Origin: Gnetum montanum
Lineage: Eukaryota; Streptophyta; Gnetopsida; Gnetales; Gnetaceae
Direction of reading: 5' to 3'
Length of the DNA stretch: 64,000 bases
NCBI GenBank assembly: GCA_015680685.1
Contig: MNCI01008863.1
Span: 783,642-847,641 of the forward strand
Part shown: positions 21,445 to 34,866 of the stretch, in pieces
How positions within the stretch are numbered: the stretch's first letter is position 1
Layout: every line of letters starts with the position of its first letter
The notes under the pieces: generated by a model
Seen by the model: only the letters and a program-made list of their open reading frames with translations
The model's database searches: none
What the model was told of the DNA's origin: nothing
Made by a program: the position numbers and the translations under genes

Positions 21445-24297
21445 ATGGCATCTAGATTGAGACACATGCAAGAAGGAGGACCATCCCAACCAAGGAACAA
21501 ATAACCTAGAGTTGGAAGAGATTAGCAAGAACAAACCCAAGAATAGGTAGTGGAAACTCATGCAACTAAACCTCTTTTGAAAAAGCCCAAAGTGGAATTT
21601 GTCTAACAGATTCTCGAAGAAGCAATCGTAATTGAACAATCCCATTGATATGAGGTGCCATGGCCAGTGCCAAGACTTGAGGTCACATTGACTCAAGCCT
21701 GCCTTGATCAAATCAAGCCTCATGACATCCAACGTTCAGTTCTCCAAGAATTGAACTTTGAAAAATTCTTAGAACATGCTCCAACATAAGTCAAGACTCA
21801 GCTGCAAAACTCTCCTATGTGGCCAATCATCACTTCTAGTGGGGAATGGTACACGAAAGAGACATCTCTTCTGGAATGGTAGACAAACAGGGGCCACTGT
21901 GAAGATCAAGGACATTCAGGTGTACTACTCGATAGAGGCCATTACATAGGCCCTTAGGTTTTTTGATCTTGGAACAAATTTGGCAGAGATCTCCACATAA
22001 GTAGACCTAGAGGCAAAGAAGTAGTGGACCTAGTGGTGTTATGGAGTGGACTTCAAGGAGCATCGTGTACTTACCTCGGAGGAGTGAATATATTTCAAGA
22101 TAGCGGCCTAGAACCTTAATCCAATGATGAGACCCAGCAAGATGATCACTTTCTCTACCTGTGTGTGTGGCGCTTTGAGTAGGAAATTCCTTGTGAATCT
22201 TTCATAGCTGATCTATTTAGAGATAGGAAAGTGATTTAAGGAAAAAAAATGTTTAAGGAAGCCCCAACCCTTTCCATGCATCATCCAAAAACTATGTAAA
22301 AGGGTAGGGATAGTTTGCTATGCTAATGACATAATCAAACATGCTCTTGTTGCCTCCTAGATAGAAAAGATGAAGGATAAGACCCTTGTCATGACCAAAG
22401 AAGAGAAGTAGTAATCACCATCTTCACAACCCTCTCATGAAATAATGTCAAAGGCCCACGCTACCCTTGAGAGCATACGTGAGATTTGAGAATAGCTCTT
22501 GTGAAAGCAAGAGTAGTGAATAGGCATGAGTGATGATGATCCATCTGTGTATTTTCATGCGATGAGTCACCTCAACAAAGTGACTTGAACCATTAGCTAG
22601 ATGGAGGAAGGTGGACCAATTTTCTTAGCCCAAAGAACATAGCTACCCATAAGATTAAATCTTGATGCCCAAGAGGTAATAGTATTTCTCTCACAATGGC
22701 AATAATTCCCAGAAATCTCTAGGAATGCTGCTACTTTTTTGGTCGGTCTAGAGAAGGGTGAAGGGATAACTGTCTTGGTGGTGCAGCACCATGAACAGGA
22801 GACAATAATAGATGTAGTTGCTAATAGAATTGTCAAAGCATTGAATGCACTTGTAGTGTCTATACTAGACATTTCTACACTCAGAGATGTGCAAACATTC
22901 ACAGGAATAGTTAGTGGTAGATTGAGCATAGCCCAGCATGAGGAGTTGCTGGACTAACTGGTGAGAACTAAGAAACTGATTTTGGATATCTTCGATCTTC
23001 TAGATACAATTACTGCAACCCAGTTGGAGCTACTAGAAGCAAAGGGCAAGTCCACTATATTGAAGGGGCAACTCGAAACAACCCAAGCACAAAACCAATA
23101 CTTAGTTGTGAAGGTTGCTAAATTAAGAGTTTGTCTTGTTGATCCCACGTTTCTCAACCTTGCATTGACATGTGATGAACCTTCAAATAGCTTTAGAACA
23201 AGCTCAAGGAGGTTATCGAGGCCAAGAATATGACAATATTTGATCAATCCTTAGCCAATGTCACAATGCATAATACCCAAACGATTGTGCAAATGCAACA
23301 GACTCACTAGGAGAATGTGATTCCAACTATAGAGAATCATCTCTTGTAGAATGTTGATGTGCAAATGCAACAGATGGAAGATTTCATCCATCAAGAGTAG
23401 GAGTAGCTAGCTAGAGTGAATATTAAACTAAGGAGATCAGTAGCTAAAAATAGAAATCTCTCCATGGAGGAAGTCCAAGATCTTCACCAAAAATCTGCTA
23501 TAGAGATAGCCACTTGGAAAAACAAGGCTCTCAAATTTGAGAGAGTCAAAAATCACTACAGAGACTAGGTTAGTCTATAGAAAGAGATCAATGAAAAACA
23601 CATCTAGATGACAAAGGAAAAAGTTAATGAGGCCCTCCAACAACTTAAGGAAGGACGTGATGTCTAGTAGCCTATCTTTGATGGGCTTAACGACTACAAC
23701 AAAGTGGACATTTGCATAAATGAGTTATAGATCGAGGAGATGACAGAGTCTATGGAGCTTGCCAATCTCCATTATGCAAACCTGGCAATGCTAACTACCA
23801 GATGACCATGGTCAAAATTGAGAAAGTAAGTGGCCAGCTCATACTTGTTATATGAGGTAGAGTTCAAAACCCATAAGGAGACCAAGTAGAAGCTTGAGAT
23901 TACCAAGTCTAAACTTGAGGTTCTCAGGGGTCAATTAGCCGATCAGAGATCATCTAGTGAGAACCTAACCAAAAGGATGAATGACTACTAGGAGTTGTAG
24001 AATGCTCTCAAGGCATTCGATGTTAAACACAAACTTTTTGCTACCTAGTTTGTTAACATGAAGCTATTCTTGGCAATGACCTATCCTTGGGATGTTCCCA
24101 CACTTGTCCACATTGGCGATCTTGTAGGAACTGGGCATGATTCTAGGGGTAAGGAGAAGAAGATGAAGGCATAGTTGAATGCCTTTTGTCTTCCACCAGA
24201 AGTTGCAGCTATCGTAGTTACACCACAACTGCATGTGCCCAAAGCAGCAGAAAGTCCTCCAAAGCCTTAGAAACCTCCATCGCCTTGGACCATTTGA
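21445..24297 (+). pseudogene. Athila-like module ORF, copy 2
   Basis: ATG 21445 begins a decayed reading with MASRLRHMQEGGPSQP, then RLEVTLTQACLDQIKPHDIQ and ELNFEKFLEHAP, nearly the same as copy 3 (RLEVTLTQACLDTIKPHDVQ). The coiled-coil part at 22739-23233 is open in a shifted frame, so there are frameshifts as well as many stops, often TAG. The end, KPPSPWTI then TGA at 24295-24297, corresponds to the end of copy 3. The closest relative in the window is copy 3; copy 1 is more distant. Confidence 0.65.
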
Positions 24298-24548
24298 GCT
24301 TCTTCATCATCTTCATGCTGTCAGAGGAGTTGTGTTTGTCAGTTTTGTCCTAGTGTTTAATTTTGTTATCCTAAACACTGAGTTTTGTAATTACTGTAAT
24401 CGTACACTTGAACACTTAGTTTTTGTCATGTTGCTCATGTGTTGTTTTGTATGTCAATAATTCCATACCTTCTCAAGTATTTTGTAAGAAACTTGTTCCT
24501 CCTTTTGTTGTTCACTCAAGGATGAGTTTTCATTTAGTCATGGGGGTA

Positions 24549-25429
24549 TGATGAGTCGTGTCGATGAGGCCTCATTAACACAACCCCATCAACACAATCA
24601 CATTAACGTGGGATTTGATGCATTGATGTGGCCCCATCGATGCAGTGTCTATTTTCATTTATAAATATGCGCTCACTAGCCGCATTTATGGAATAAGTCT
24701 CATAGTTGTAGCAGAGTGATTGTAGTTTTCTTGTTTGAAAGTTAGAATATTTTTCTAAGTGCCCATAATAAGAGTTAAAGAGTATACGGATCTTTATTCA
24801 AGCATTGTTGTACCTCAGCATGATAGTGTATGTGGCAATAAAGATGAGCTTTGTGATAAACCTTGCAACACTTTGAAGTAGATTAATTATTTCCTTTATG
24901 CATTTAGTATTTTATGTAATTTCTTTTAATGCTTTAAGTAATTAAATAATTAATTAAGTAATAAATTAAGCTAGATTAACGAGATAAATTAAGAACATAA
25001 GTACGACCACTTTGAGCATATGCTTGACGCTTGGTAATCCCAGTAATGCTTAATGTTTGGTAACCTAGTAGTGTTAAACATGTTCAGGATGTGTACAACA
25101 AGTGGAAATGGATGCTTATGCTAAGATTAGTTAAACATTAGCTAGTTCAATTAAATTAGTAATTAAATATGTTTAATTCTCTATTCTTTATTCTTAGGCA
25201 ACTTAGAACATAAAACATAAAAATGACAAAAATCATATTCCTTAGTTGCACTTAACCATACCTTTGCATTTCACAAGTGTAATTGGGAAGACAACAATTG
25301 CAACAGTTAGTTTTACTTCTTAGAGACTAGTGTACTTAGAAGGCTATAAGTCCATGAAATTTGACCGAATCGTGTGTGAATGCTTAGTGATTCATATGGT
25401 TGGGTGTAGGTTCTACTCACTACTCATCA
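24549..25429 (+). mobile_element. LTR of Athila-like module copy 2
   Basis: It begins TGATGAGT, ends ACTCATCA and follows ATGGGGGTA. TATAAATA is at 24660-24667. Between the start and the TATA box lies ATGAGGCCTCAT (24564-24575), a 12-bp perfect palindrome, with further related GGCCCCATCGATGCA words. The LTR is 881 bp long. The R/U5 part has landmarks shared with copies 1 and 3, for example CTTGGTAATCCCAGTA and GACCGAATCGTGTGTGAATG. Confidence 0.75.
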
Positions 25430-25439
25430 CAAGCTATAT

Positions 25440-26430
25440 CATTAGCATACACCAAAAGGTTGACAAAGTGATCCTTAATTTTAATAGAGTATCTATTTGG
25501 AATTTTGTACATCCACTCCTTGAGTTCATTAATAAAAGTACTAAAAGGTGGAGGTGAAAGAAAACAACCTTTTTCACCCTAATATCACTATGCAATAAAG
25601 CATTTTTATGGGAGTCGTGATCTGTGATCTATATATATACCTCTTAATAAACTTTTCAATAACAATTAGCAAAGATGGAGAAGTACCCATGTCTTGTAAT
25701 TGTTTCTACAACTTGATTTGAATAAATGAATCATATGCTTTAGAGAAATCTACAAAGCAAACAACAGTTCTTTTATTTTGTTCTTTTGCATAAGAAATAT
25801 ACATAGTATGTGTAGCAAACACTTCATCAGTAAAGTTATAGAGATTCCTTTATACAAGAAATATACATAGTATTGTACCACACATCATTAGTTTGGTTTT
25901 AATAACACTAACTCTCATCTCTAAGACAATACAAAAATCATCTAATATTTGAAGCATGTACTTCATTTAAACTTGAGTATTTGTTATAAGAACTACATCA
26001 CTAGCAAATATTAAAACATTTATAGGAAAATTTTCAACATTAATAGATTCTAATGCAATAGAGGACATCCATTATTCTAATTTGTCAATAAAGATGCTAG
26101 ATAAAGTAGGCAAATATGGATATCATTGTTTCACCCTAATATTACTATTTAAAATAAAAAAATTTTAGGTGTTATTATTCAAGAATATAATTTGTACTAT
26201 AATATATAACTTTTGGATAGCAAATATAAGATCTTCAAAGTATTAATATCCTTCGACTGCCTTGATAATTTATATAGAATAATATAGTCATAAGCTTTCA
26301 CAAAATCCATAGGGATTAAAACCTTATTTGACTATCTTTACCTTGGTCCATACACTACGTTAATGTAATCAAGTGATCTATTATGGAGCTATGTTGTTTG
26401 AAACCTACATGTGAACTTGCTTGGACATTG
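25440..26430 (-). pseudogene. Two decayed LINE reverse transcriptase fragments in tandem
   Basis: On the minus strand, 25790-25440 reads CFVDFSKAYDSF, then CDIRVKKGCFLSP and a degenerate YANDIA, the order of motifs in LINE RT (palm D, then the 'RQGC/KKGC-x-LSP' box, then the YADD-like box). Further right, 26420-26050 reads GFKQHSSIIDHLIT and MDFVKAYDYII, an equivalent segment of a second, more decayed copy. They may be a nested insertion or a tandem duplication. Both are inactive. Confidence 0.6.
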
Positions 26431-26454
26431 TTTAATGCTACCCAACTATTAAGC

Positions 26455-26560
26455 TTTTTAACAATGAGGTATTAGCCTAGTGGTAAGGATCTTGGCCTAG
26501 TAGCCCTACATCAAAAGTTTGATTCTACTAGGTAGCATTGAGTTATAAAGCTTTTTAAAA
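26455..26560 (+). mobile_element. tRNA-derived SINE
   Basis: TTAGCCTAGTGGTAAGGA (from about 26472) fits a Pol III A box and GTTTGATTCTAC (26516-26527) a B box at the right spacing for a tRNA-like head. It is followed by GGTAGCATTGAGTTATAAAG. The same GAGTTATAAA end occurs after B boxes at 39412 and 41471, so this is a family. Confidence 0.6.
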
Positions 26561-26727
26561 AAATCCATTAAAAAGGAATTTTAAAATTAGTTTGATAAAT
26601 CCATGTTTAGAAATACATGGATTTATAGATCACATTCAAGTTTCATCAAATAATGAAGAATTACCAATGAATAGGATCTTCATTGGTTTTACATCTGATT
26701 GTTTAACAAATATTATGCAAGGAAGAG

Positions 26728-27100
26728 ATTGTTAGTTCAAGTTGTACAAGACACCTTTACATTATTATGTTTACTATATATACCTTAAGAGTGCAACTTT
26801 AATCGTTAGCTCATTGTTTTGTTAGGTGATAAACAATAAAGTTGTGGTTGTAAGAGATTATGATGTGATGTCACAACTTGTGATGTGAAGTCACATCTAT
26901 GAAGTCATAGTCATAATACATGCTTATAAATATGTCACTTATCATATTTATGACAGTATTATCATAGCTATAATCGAAGTTTTGCAATTTAATTTTGTAG
27001 TTTAGAAACATTTATTGAGTGTTTGAAGTGTGAATCTAAGTCAATTACACAATATTTTATTTGAGTGGATTGTACCCGGATACAATTCATGAAAGACAAT
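26728..27100 (+). mobile_element. Possible solo LTR or LTR remnant with TATA box
   Basis: TATAAATA at 26925-26932 is preceded by two near-palindromes, TGTGA-TG-TCACA (26865-26876) and GATGTGA-AG-TCACATC (26882-26897). The layout resembles the other LTR promoters in the window. The termini could not be fixed, and no coding part of such an element is seen. From about 27100 to 27950 I see no gene or clear repeat. Confidence 0.3.
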
Positions 27101-27949
27101 AAGATTATATAATTCCTCGAGTTATAGAAATTTTGAAAAAACTATTATTGTTGCAATGGCAAACTCACTCTAAATCCCACCTTCTTATGCTTACCATTTT
27201 ACGGAAATCCTTAGAGGACATCATCATTGCCTTTATTAACACCATGTAAAATAATATGCAAGTGATTTGATTATAGCTTTTATAGTTTTTGTTGTACTAA
27301 TGTTGCTAACATATATATATCTATATAATTATAATATTTTAATTTTCTTTTAAAGATATGTAAATTGGTGTGAGGAGGACCATTATAAATATTTATGTGC
27401 ACAATTTTGCATGCTTAAGGTAGTATGTAAAACCAATGCAGGCCAAGAATGCCCATACCAAAAGTTGCAGATATCTAGAAATGAATATGATTCTCAACTA
27501 GTACATGCTTAGAAGAAAATGACCATAGTCGTGTTCTTTACAAAGCTTATCCAAACATTGACAGCTAAAGAGAAATTCAGAACTCATCAGGTATTCTATA
27601 AACATGACTACCTTTATGTTTATGTTGATGTGGTAAGAGCAGGTACCATTTAAATTATCCTTTCCAACAAGCTATCTGTAACGTATGGACGCAACCATCT
27701 GATATGGTTGGTAACACACTTACAAGAAGCAAATAGATTTGAAATTACTGAAGAAGGTGCCCACATCTCTAGGAGAATTCACGAAAATTTGTTTTATAAC
27801 GCAAAACACCTAAAAAGGCTTATACCAAAAGTAAATGAATAATTAATACAACAAAATAAAATGCAGTAATTTCATAACTTTATTCTTACAGGCACACATA
27901 TGCAGTCCATCTTTTCACTGTGAAGCCCATCATTAACCAGTAATCTTTA

Positions 27950-30900
27950 ATTTCATTTCATTCCTTTCAATGGAAAATAAACGCCCCAGATTTGAAGATT
28001 TTAGTATGTGGAATAATCCCCTCTTTGACAACCCATCTTTAGGTAATAACCAAAAAGGGGAATTTTTTTCATCAATAAGACCAAAATTTTCTTGACAACT
28101 TTGTTAGACATTTTTAACTAAATTATATTTTGGTTGCATTTTGAAGAGTTTAAATTCCAAATTTTGTCTCATGGTTGTGCGCTAATTTCATATAACCTTC
28201 TTTTACTATTACTTGTAAATATAGACGATTATGAGTTATGACTAGTAAATCTTGGTTGAAATTTGTGAATGCAAATTCTGTAAAAACAATTTCATATCAG
28301 AAGGCTAAGAAGGGATACTTGGTTAACTTTTCTTTTTGTTTTAAAAAACTAATACATGAATTCGTATTATTACTTGCATAACAAGCCTTTTAGATCTAGA
28401 ACTAGATCATTTAGTTCAAAATTTTTAAATATATACATTAAGACCTTATGATTATTGCAAGCAAGTTGTATCTTTGATTTTTGAACATCCAAATGTCCAA
28501 AATTCATGACTCCAGTGTCTCTTTCCAATGTTGCTATTGTTGACACCCTAACAATTACTAGCTAAAGACTTGAGTGTCTTATAGTGTTTTTTAATATGGA
28601 CACACTTTTCAATGTAGCGAATATAATGTTGAAACTAGGTGGTTTTGATGAGACTCAAACAAAGAATGGAGGGTTTACTAGAGAAAATTTTAACTCTGGC
28701 CTTGATCAACAAACATCAGGAATGCACAAGGTTTTGAAAATAACATTTCCCGTCTAAGTCTAGATTGGAATACTGCTTCTTTCATGGAAGAAGGTTGTTT
28801 GGATTTATTTTTCTTGTTTAATTAGTGTTCTCAGTTGTGAAAAATTGCATTACATGACATAGCCTATGTACAATTTTTCAATGTGTTATCTGTTTCAGGA
28901 CTTCTAGATCCTTATGAGTTAGTTGAATATACAAACACAACATTGCCAAAATCTCCTCCTGATCCTTCCTTTCCAAAATGCAAGACTAAAGTTATGTCTT
29001 GCCACCAAATGCAAGGTTATACATCTTCTTCATTGGAAGAGAGATCAAGAAAGAGACCTTTGCACCAAATGCACTGCAAAGCAAATTTTGATTTTATTAA
29101 AAAGTTCATGAAAAGAACATCAACGAGCGCCTATGCAAGACATCTTCTCATAAATCAGTAGCCTGAAGCAATATCCCACAAGAAAACCTATGCATGTCCC
29201 GCAAATAAGAGAGCTCCACTTCCCAAGGACATCAATAACAAACAATGTAACAGAAGCCATATTTTTTTATCATCTAGCCCTATAATGACACAACCTAGTC
29301 AAAGATTCAATTCCAGCATAAAGGTGATATATGTTTATTAAAATAGGATATATTTCTCACTAAGATACCTATTTTTTTTATTGTGTATAAATGGCCATAT
29401 TTGCTCACAGGGAATAGATTTGGTTATCCAATTGTTTGTAGTATGCCATAAAATGGCAGGATTAAAGAATCTCGTACTATCATTTGACCATGCAATGCAA
29501 AATATGTATTGTAGACCATGTTGTTACTGTTGTTGTGTTATTAATTATGTTTTTACCCAAGGGCAACCATTTCACAATTTTTCATAGGTGGAACTTGGAG
29601 ACAGAAGCAGGGGAAACTCGAACAAAAAGGTTGACAACCTTTACTGTAAAAGGTTGGCTTCTTAACAGTTCAATCTAGTGCCAAGTCCTATATTGTATCC
29701 TTTCTTGAAAACATTTTTTTGTTGTAGTCCTATAATAAGAGTTACAATTGTAGCATTCTGGCTTAAGACTTCAAAATTTTCTTATTTTCATCCTTAACTA
29801 GTAATGTTAAAATATAAAAATGCCAGAGCCAACAAGGAATCTGAGAAATTTGATCCAAACCAACCTAACACAAATTCAGCCAGAGATGTGGGATCTTTTG
29901 CCCAAATAATTTCTTCAATTTCCAAATGCATCAAAAATAAGCTTGGAAAAGTGGCAGGCTTGAGTTCTTTCTTGTTGGATCTATAAGAATTTCTATTTTA
30001 AAAAAGTGGGTTGTCACTTTGACAATTGGAACTTCCTATCCACCGCAGTTACCAAAACAAAGAATACATATGATAAACACCAAACTATGATACCCAAAGA
30101 TGACTCTACTTTAGCAAAGCCAATGTTGGATGCATCTCCCTCTATTTCTCATGCCCCTGAACTTTGCACATCATACACAAATGATTCTAGCTTCATATTT
30201 CACTCTAGTTTATCTCCCAGGAGTTTTTTTGATACTTTTTCCTCTCAAAATTCTCCAACTTTCTCATTTAGTCCAATGATGAGCCCTCTAAGGAAAGGGC
30301 ACACTGATATCATCTCAAATGAAAATGACCATGTACTTCTGTTGAAGAATCTTAAAACAGAAATTTAATGTGCTGAAAATTCAAGTATAACATCCGATGA
30401 AGTGGACTTGGTTGGCTATGAACTGCATTCATTTCCCAGCTTCTATAAAATGCTGCATTTTGATGAAAACCCTTGTACTGCAAGTTGTAAACATAAACCA
30501 TATGCATCGAAACCATCTCAGCTGAGACTACCATCTTTAAAAATTGGTTATTTTTTAAAGGTTAGTATGTCTCAAATGTCTATGTAAAATAAATTTGTTT
30601 CATATTGTAAGAAACATAAATCTGCATAGGAAATTTTGTGAAAATTTGTTTTATCCTCTTTCATTAAAATTCTTGCTTGTGGGTTTTGCAGGAGAGCATC
30701 TCATCCTTGTCCAATACTTGCAAAAAAACCATTATAAGATGAACTAAATACTTGCTGAAAGCTATGTATCAAATGCATTCTATTTTTTTAGGCAATGCAA
30801 TAGTTAAGAAAATAAAATGTCTTTTGGGAGAAGATGCAGCAAAATCTTAAACATAATCTAATAAACTAGATATAGAAGTTCACTATTTCTCAGTTTATAT

Positions 30901-31106
30901 TCCTATCAAGTATTTTAATGTAATGAGTAAGTTTTGCTTAAGTTCTTATCATCCTGGAATTGAAATTAGAAGATGAATTCAACTTCTCTTTGAAGGTTGT
31001 GGAAGTTATGAGGATAAATTATGTGTTTTTTTTTCACTGTGATTGCTTATTTGAAACAATTTTATAATTTTACAACCAAAAGAACTTGTATGATTCATTT
31101 TTGTTG
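27950..31106. repeat. Left arm of a 3.1-kb inverted duplication
   Basis: The arm matches the reverse complement of about 34262-31133 along its whole length, including exons, introns and non-coding sequence. The outer border lies near TTCCTTTCAA at 27961 (34255 on the other side). The inner border is at TTTTTGTTG. The left arm has about 85 bp (near 30972-31055) that the right arm lacks. Sampled stretches suggest roughly 80-90% identity, judged by eye. Confidence 0.85.
27961..30620 (+). pseudogene. Plant multi-exon gene copy Q (left arm of the inverted duplication)
   Basis: Exon-like pieces in order: FEDFSMWNNPLFDNPS near 27995-28045, a WNTA/FFM-EE piece ending at donor 28793, and exon 28899-29160 (acceptor TTTCAG, GLLDPYELVEYTN, KCKTKVMSCHQMQG). 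These are followed by SHKKTYACPANKRAPLPKD (to about 29325), a piece near 29410-29520, EFEKFDPNQ-type sequence near 29830-29990, and finally KPSQLRLPSLKIGYF near 30510-30560. The first exon present in copy G is missing, and stops interrupt several pieces. The family appears plant-specific, with a W-D-x-x-FFT...LD-x-x-EL motif and a C-terminal R-x-P-S-x-K-I-G-x-F motif. I do not recognise its function. Confidence 0.5.
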
Positions 31107-31132
31107 TTCCATTTTCTAAATTGACCATGGGG
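31107..31132. other. Spacer at the centre of the inverted duplication
   Basis: About 26 bases (TTCCATTTTCTAAATTGACC and a few more) separate the arms. A transcript across the centre could fold into a hairpin of about 3 kb. Confidence 0.8.
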
Positions 31133-34100
31133 CAACAAAAATAAATCATACAAGTTCTTTAGTTGAAAAATTATAAAATTATTTCAAATAACCAATCTTC
31201 TAATTTCAATTCCAAGATGATAAGAACTTAAGCAAAGCTTACTCATTGCATTACAATACTTGATTGGAATATAAGCTAAGAAATAGTGAAATCCTATATC
31301 TAGTTTATTAGATTGACAAATATGCTTAGGATTTTGCTGCATGGTCTTCCAAGAGATATTTCATTTTTTTAACTATTGCATTGCCTGAAAAAATAGAATG
31401 CATTTGATACATAGCTTTCAGCAAGTATTTAGTTAATCTTATAATGGTTTGTCTTCAAGTATTGGACAAGGATGAGATGCTATCCTGCAAAAGCCACAAG
31501 CAAAAATTTTAATAAAAGAGGATAAAACAAAATTTCATAATCAAATTTCTGCTTCTTACAATATGAAACAAATTTATTCTACACAAACATTTGAGACATA
31601 CTAACCTTAAAAAAACAACCAATTTTTTGATATGGTAGTCTTGGCCGAGATGGTTCTAATGAATATGGTTTATGCTTACAACTTGCAATACAAGGCTTTT
31701 CATCAAGAGGTAGCATTCTATAAGAGCTAGGAAATGAACGTGGATCATAGCATTCTATAAGCACATTGAATTTCTGCTCTAAGATTCTCCAATGGAAGTA
31801 AATGGTCATTTTCACTTGAGATGATATCAGTGTGCCCTTTTCTTAGAGGGCTTGTCATTGGACTAAATGAGCAAGTTGGAGAGTAAAAAGTATCAAAAAA
31901 AAATCCCTAGAGATAAACAGGAGTGAAATACAGAGGTAGAAGCATGATGTGTACAATGTGCAAAGTTCAGGCACATGAGAAACCTCCCCACTCTTCATGT
32001 TTGATAAAGGGCATAAATCATATGCTACATTCACGAAATGACAAACATAGGGAGATGCACTAAACATTGGTGTTATTAAAGTAGAGTCATCTTTGGATAT
32101 CATAGATTGGTGTTTATTGTCCATATTCTTTGTTTTGGTAACGGCAGTGAATAGGAAGTTCCAAGTGACAACCACTTTTTTAAAACAGAAATTATTATGG
32201 ATTCAACAAGAAAGAATTGAAACCTGCCAACACTTTTCCAAGCTTATTTTTTATGCATATGGAAACTGAAAAAAAAAATTGAGCAAAAAACCCCACATCT
32301 CTGGCTAAATCTATGTTAAGTTGGTTTGGATCAAATTTCTCAAATTCCTTGCCAACTCTTACATGGCTATATTTTAACATTACTAATTAAGGATTCAAGT
32401 AAGAAAATGTGGAAGTCTTAAGCTAGAATGTTGCCACTATAACTCTTATTATAGGATTGCAACAAAAAAAATGTTTTCAAGAAAAGATACATTACAGGAC
32501 TTGGCATTGGACTAGACTATTGAAAAGCCAACCTTTTATAATAAAGGTTGTCAACCTTTTTGTTTTAGGTTTCCCTTGCTTATATCCCCAGGTTCCACCT
32601 ATGAGAAACATGAAAAATTGTGAAATGGTTGTCCTTGGGTAAAAACATAATTGATAACCCAACAACAATATGTCTTCTATAACAACATGGTCTGTAATAC
32701 ATATTTTGCATTGCATGGTCAAATGACAATACAAGATTCTTTAATTCTATCATTTTGTTGCATACTACAAACAATTGGACAACCAAATCCATTCCTGTAA
32801 GAAAATATGTCCATCTATACACAATAAAAAATAATAGGTATCTTAGTGAATAATATATTCTATTTTAATAAACATGTCTCACCTTTAGGCTGGCATTGAA
32901 TCTTTGACCAAGTCATGTCATTACAAGGCTAGATGACAGAGAAATATGGCTTCTGTTACATTGTTTGTTATTGATGTCATTGGGAAGTGGAGCTTTCTAT
33001 GCACATGTTTTCTTTTGGGATGTTGCTTCAGGCTATTGATGTCTAAGAAGATGTCCTGCATGGTAGCTCGCTGATGTTCTTTTCTTGGGCTTTTTGATAA
33101 AATCGAAATTTGTTGTGCAATGCATTTGGTGTGAAGGCCTCTTTCCTGATCTCTCTTGTAATGAAAAAAACATATAACCTTGCATTTGGTGGCAAGACAT
33201 AACTTTAGTCTTGCATTTTGGAAAGGGAGGATCCAGAGGAGATTCTAACAACACTATGTTTGTATATTCAGCTAGCTCATAAGGATCTAGAAGTCTTAAA
33301 ACAGATAACACATTGAATTATACACAGGTTAAGTCATATAATGCAATTTTCTAGAACTAAGAACACTCATTAAACATGAAAAATAAATCCAAACAACCTT
33401 TTTCTGTGAAGAAAGCAGTATTCCAATCTAGACTCAAATGGAAAAAGCTATTTTCAGAACCTTGTGCATTTCCTAATGTGTTGATTAGGGCCAAAGCTAA
33501 AATTTTCTCTAATAAACCCTCCATCCTTTGTTTGAGTCTCATCAAAACCACCCAGTTTCAACATTATATTTGCTGCATTGAAAAGTGTGTCCATATCAAA
33601 AAACATTATAAGACATTCACATCTTTAGCTAGTAACTGTTAGGGTGTCAACAACAGCAACATTGGAAAGAGACATTGGAGTCATGAATTTTGAACATTTG
33701 GATGTTCAAAAATTAAGGATACAACTTCACTGCAATAATCATAGGATCCTAACAGTTCATGTGTATATTTAAAAATTTTAAAATAAATGACCTAGTTCTA
33801 AGATCCAAAAAACCTGTTATGTTATGCAGGTAATTCATGTATCAATTTTTTAAAACAAAAAGAAAAATTAACTAGTTATCCCTTCTCAACCTTCTAATAT
33901 GAAACTGTTTTTACAAAATTTGCCTTCACAGATTTCAACCAAGATTTACTAGTCATAATTCATAATTGACTATATTTACAAATAACAGTAAAACAAGGTT
34001 ATATGAAATTAGCACACAACCATGAGACAAAATTTGTAAAGCATATAGACAAAATTTGGAATTTAAACTCTTCAAAATGCAACCAAAATATAATTTAATT

Positions 34101-34262
34101 TAAAATGCCTAATAAAGTTGTCAAGAAAATTTGGCTTTTTTGAAGAAAAAAATTCCCCTTTTGATTATTACCTGAAGATGGGCTATTAAAGAGGGGATTA
34201 TTCCACATACGAAAATCTTCAAATTTGGGGTGTTTATTTTCTGTTGAAAGGAACGGAATATC
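31133..34262. repeat. Right arm of the 3.1-kb inverted duplication
   Basis: This is the mirror of 27950-31106. The match starts at CAACAAAAATAAATCATACA (31133) and ends near GGAACGGAATA (34260). Beyond it, the sequence at 34263-34860 has no counterpart left of 27950. Confidence 0.85.
31579..34262 (-). pseudogene. Plant multi-exon gene copy P (right arm of the inverted duplication)
   Basis: On the minus strand the same pieces as in copy Q appear: FEDFRMWNNPLFNSPS near 34225-34175, LSLDWNTAFFTEKG ending at a GT donor near 33390, and LLDPYELAEYTN with KCKTKVMSCHQMQG at 33300-33035. Then come VGKEFEKFDPNQ near 32350 and EPSRPRLPYQKIGCFF near 31670-31625. The acceptor before LLDPYEL is TTTTAAG in place of TTTCAG in copy Q. 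The first exon is missing here too. Copy P is in the same orientation as copy G and directly downstream of it, so a read-through transcript from G would enter this arm. Confidence 0.5.
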
Positions 34263-34866
34263 AGTGCCTCAAAAATATAAATGAAATAGGCAAAACATTT
34301 TTGGTAATAAAAGCATGTTGAAGGAAATGAAATTTACTGGGTAATAATTTTTGGGAAGTGGTATTCAAGAACTTAGATGTAAGTGTTCTGGAAAAGCCTT
34401 TTTTGTACGATATTTCTATCTCAAGATCTTTGCTTGCTTGGAAATGGTCTTTTACCCTGCCACCAAAACACTCAGCCTCAGTGTTAATGCCAACTTTCTT
34501 AATGCAAAGGACATAAAAAAAGAAAAAAGAAAAATCATAAAAAGGGCATTACATCTTGGTTGTTGAAGAGACTCTGAGGGAAAGAGAATTGTTATAAACT
34601 TTCTTCAATAATTTTTGTTGATCTTTGTCCACCTGTCATAGCTTAACAACATTATTTGTGAATTCTTTTTTCTAAATATATTTAGGCTACAAAAGCTCTT
34701 TAAAAAGCTCAAAGCTTAAACATACCTTTTTATAGTGTTTGACATTTCCTTCTGAAATCAATTAAATTAGACACTAGATTAGTAGCTGGAAACTTATGCA
34801 TGTAGTTTTTTGGTTTAATATTATAAAAGTCCAACATGTAAAGCTTTGTTAATGAGGTAAATAATT

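Noticed and set aside
26472-26527. Functional tRNA gene
   Set aside because: A and B boxes are present but the cloverleaf cannot be formed with a normal acceptor stem; it matches a repeated SINE family.
27361-27840. Possible gene in the stretch before the inverted duplication
   Set aside because: No frame stays open and no motif is recognisable.
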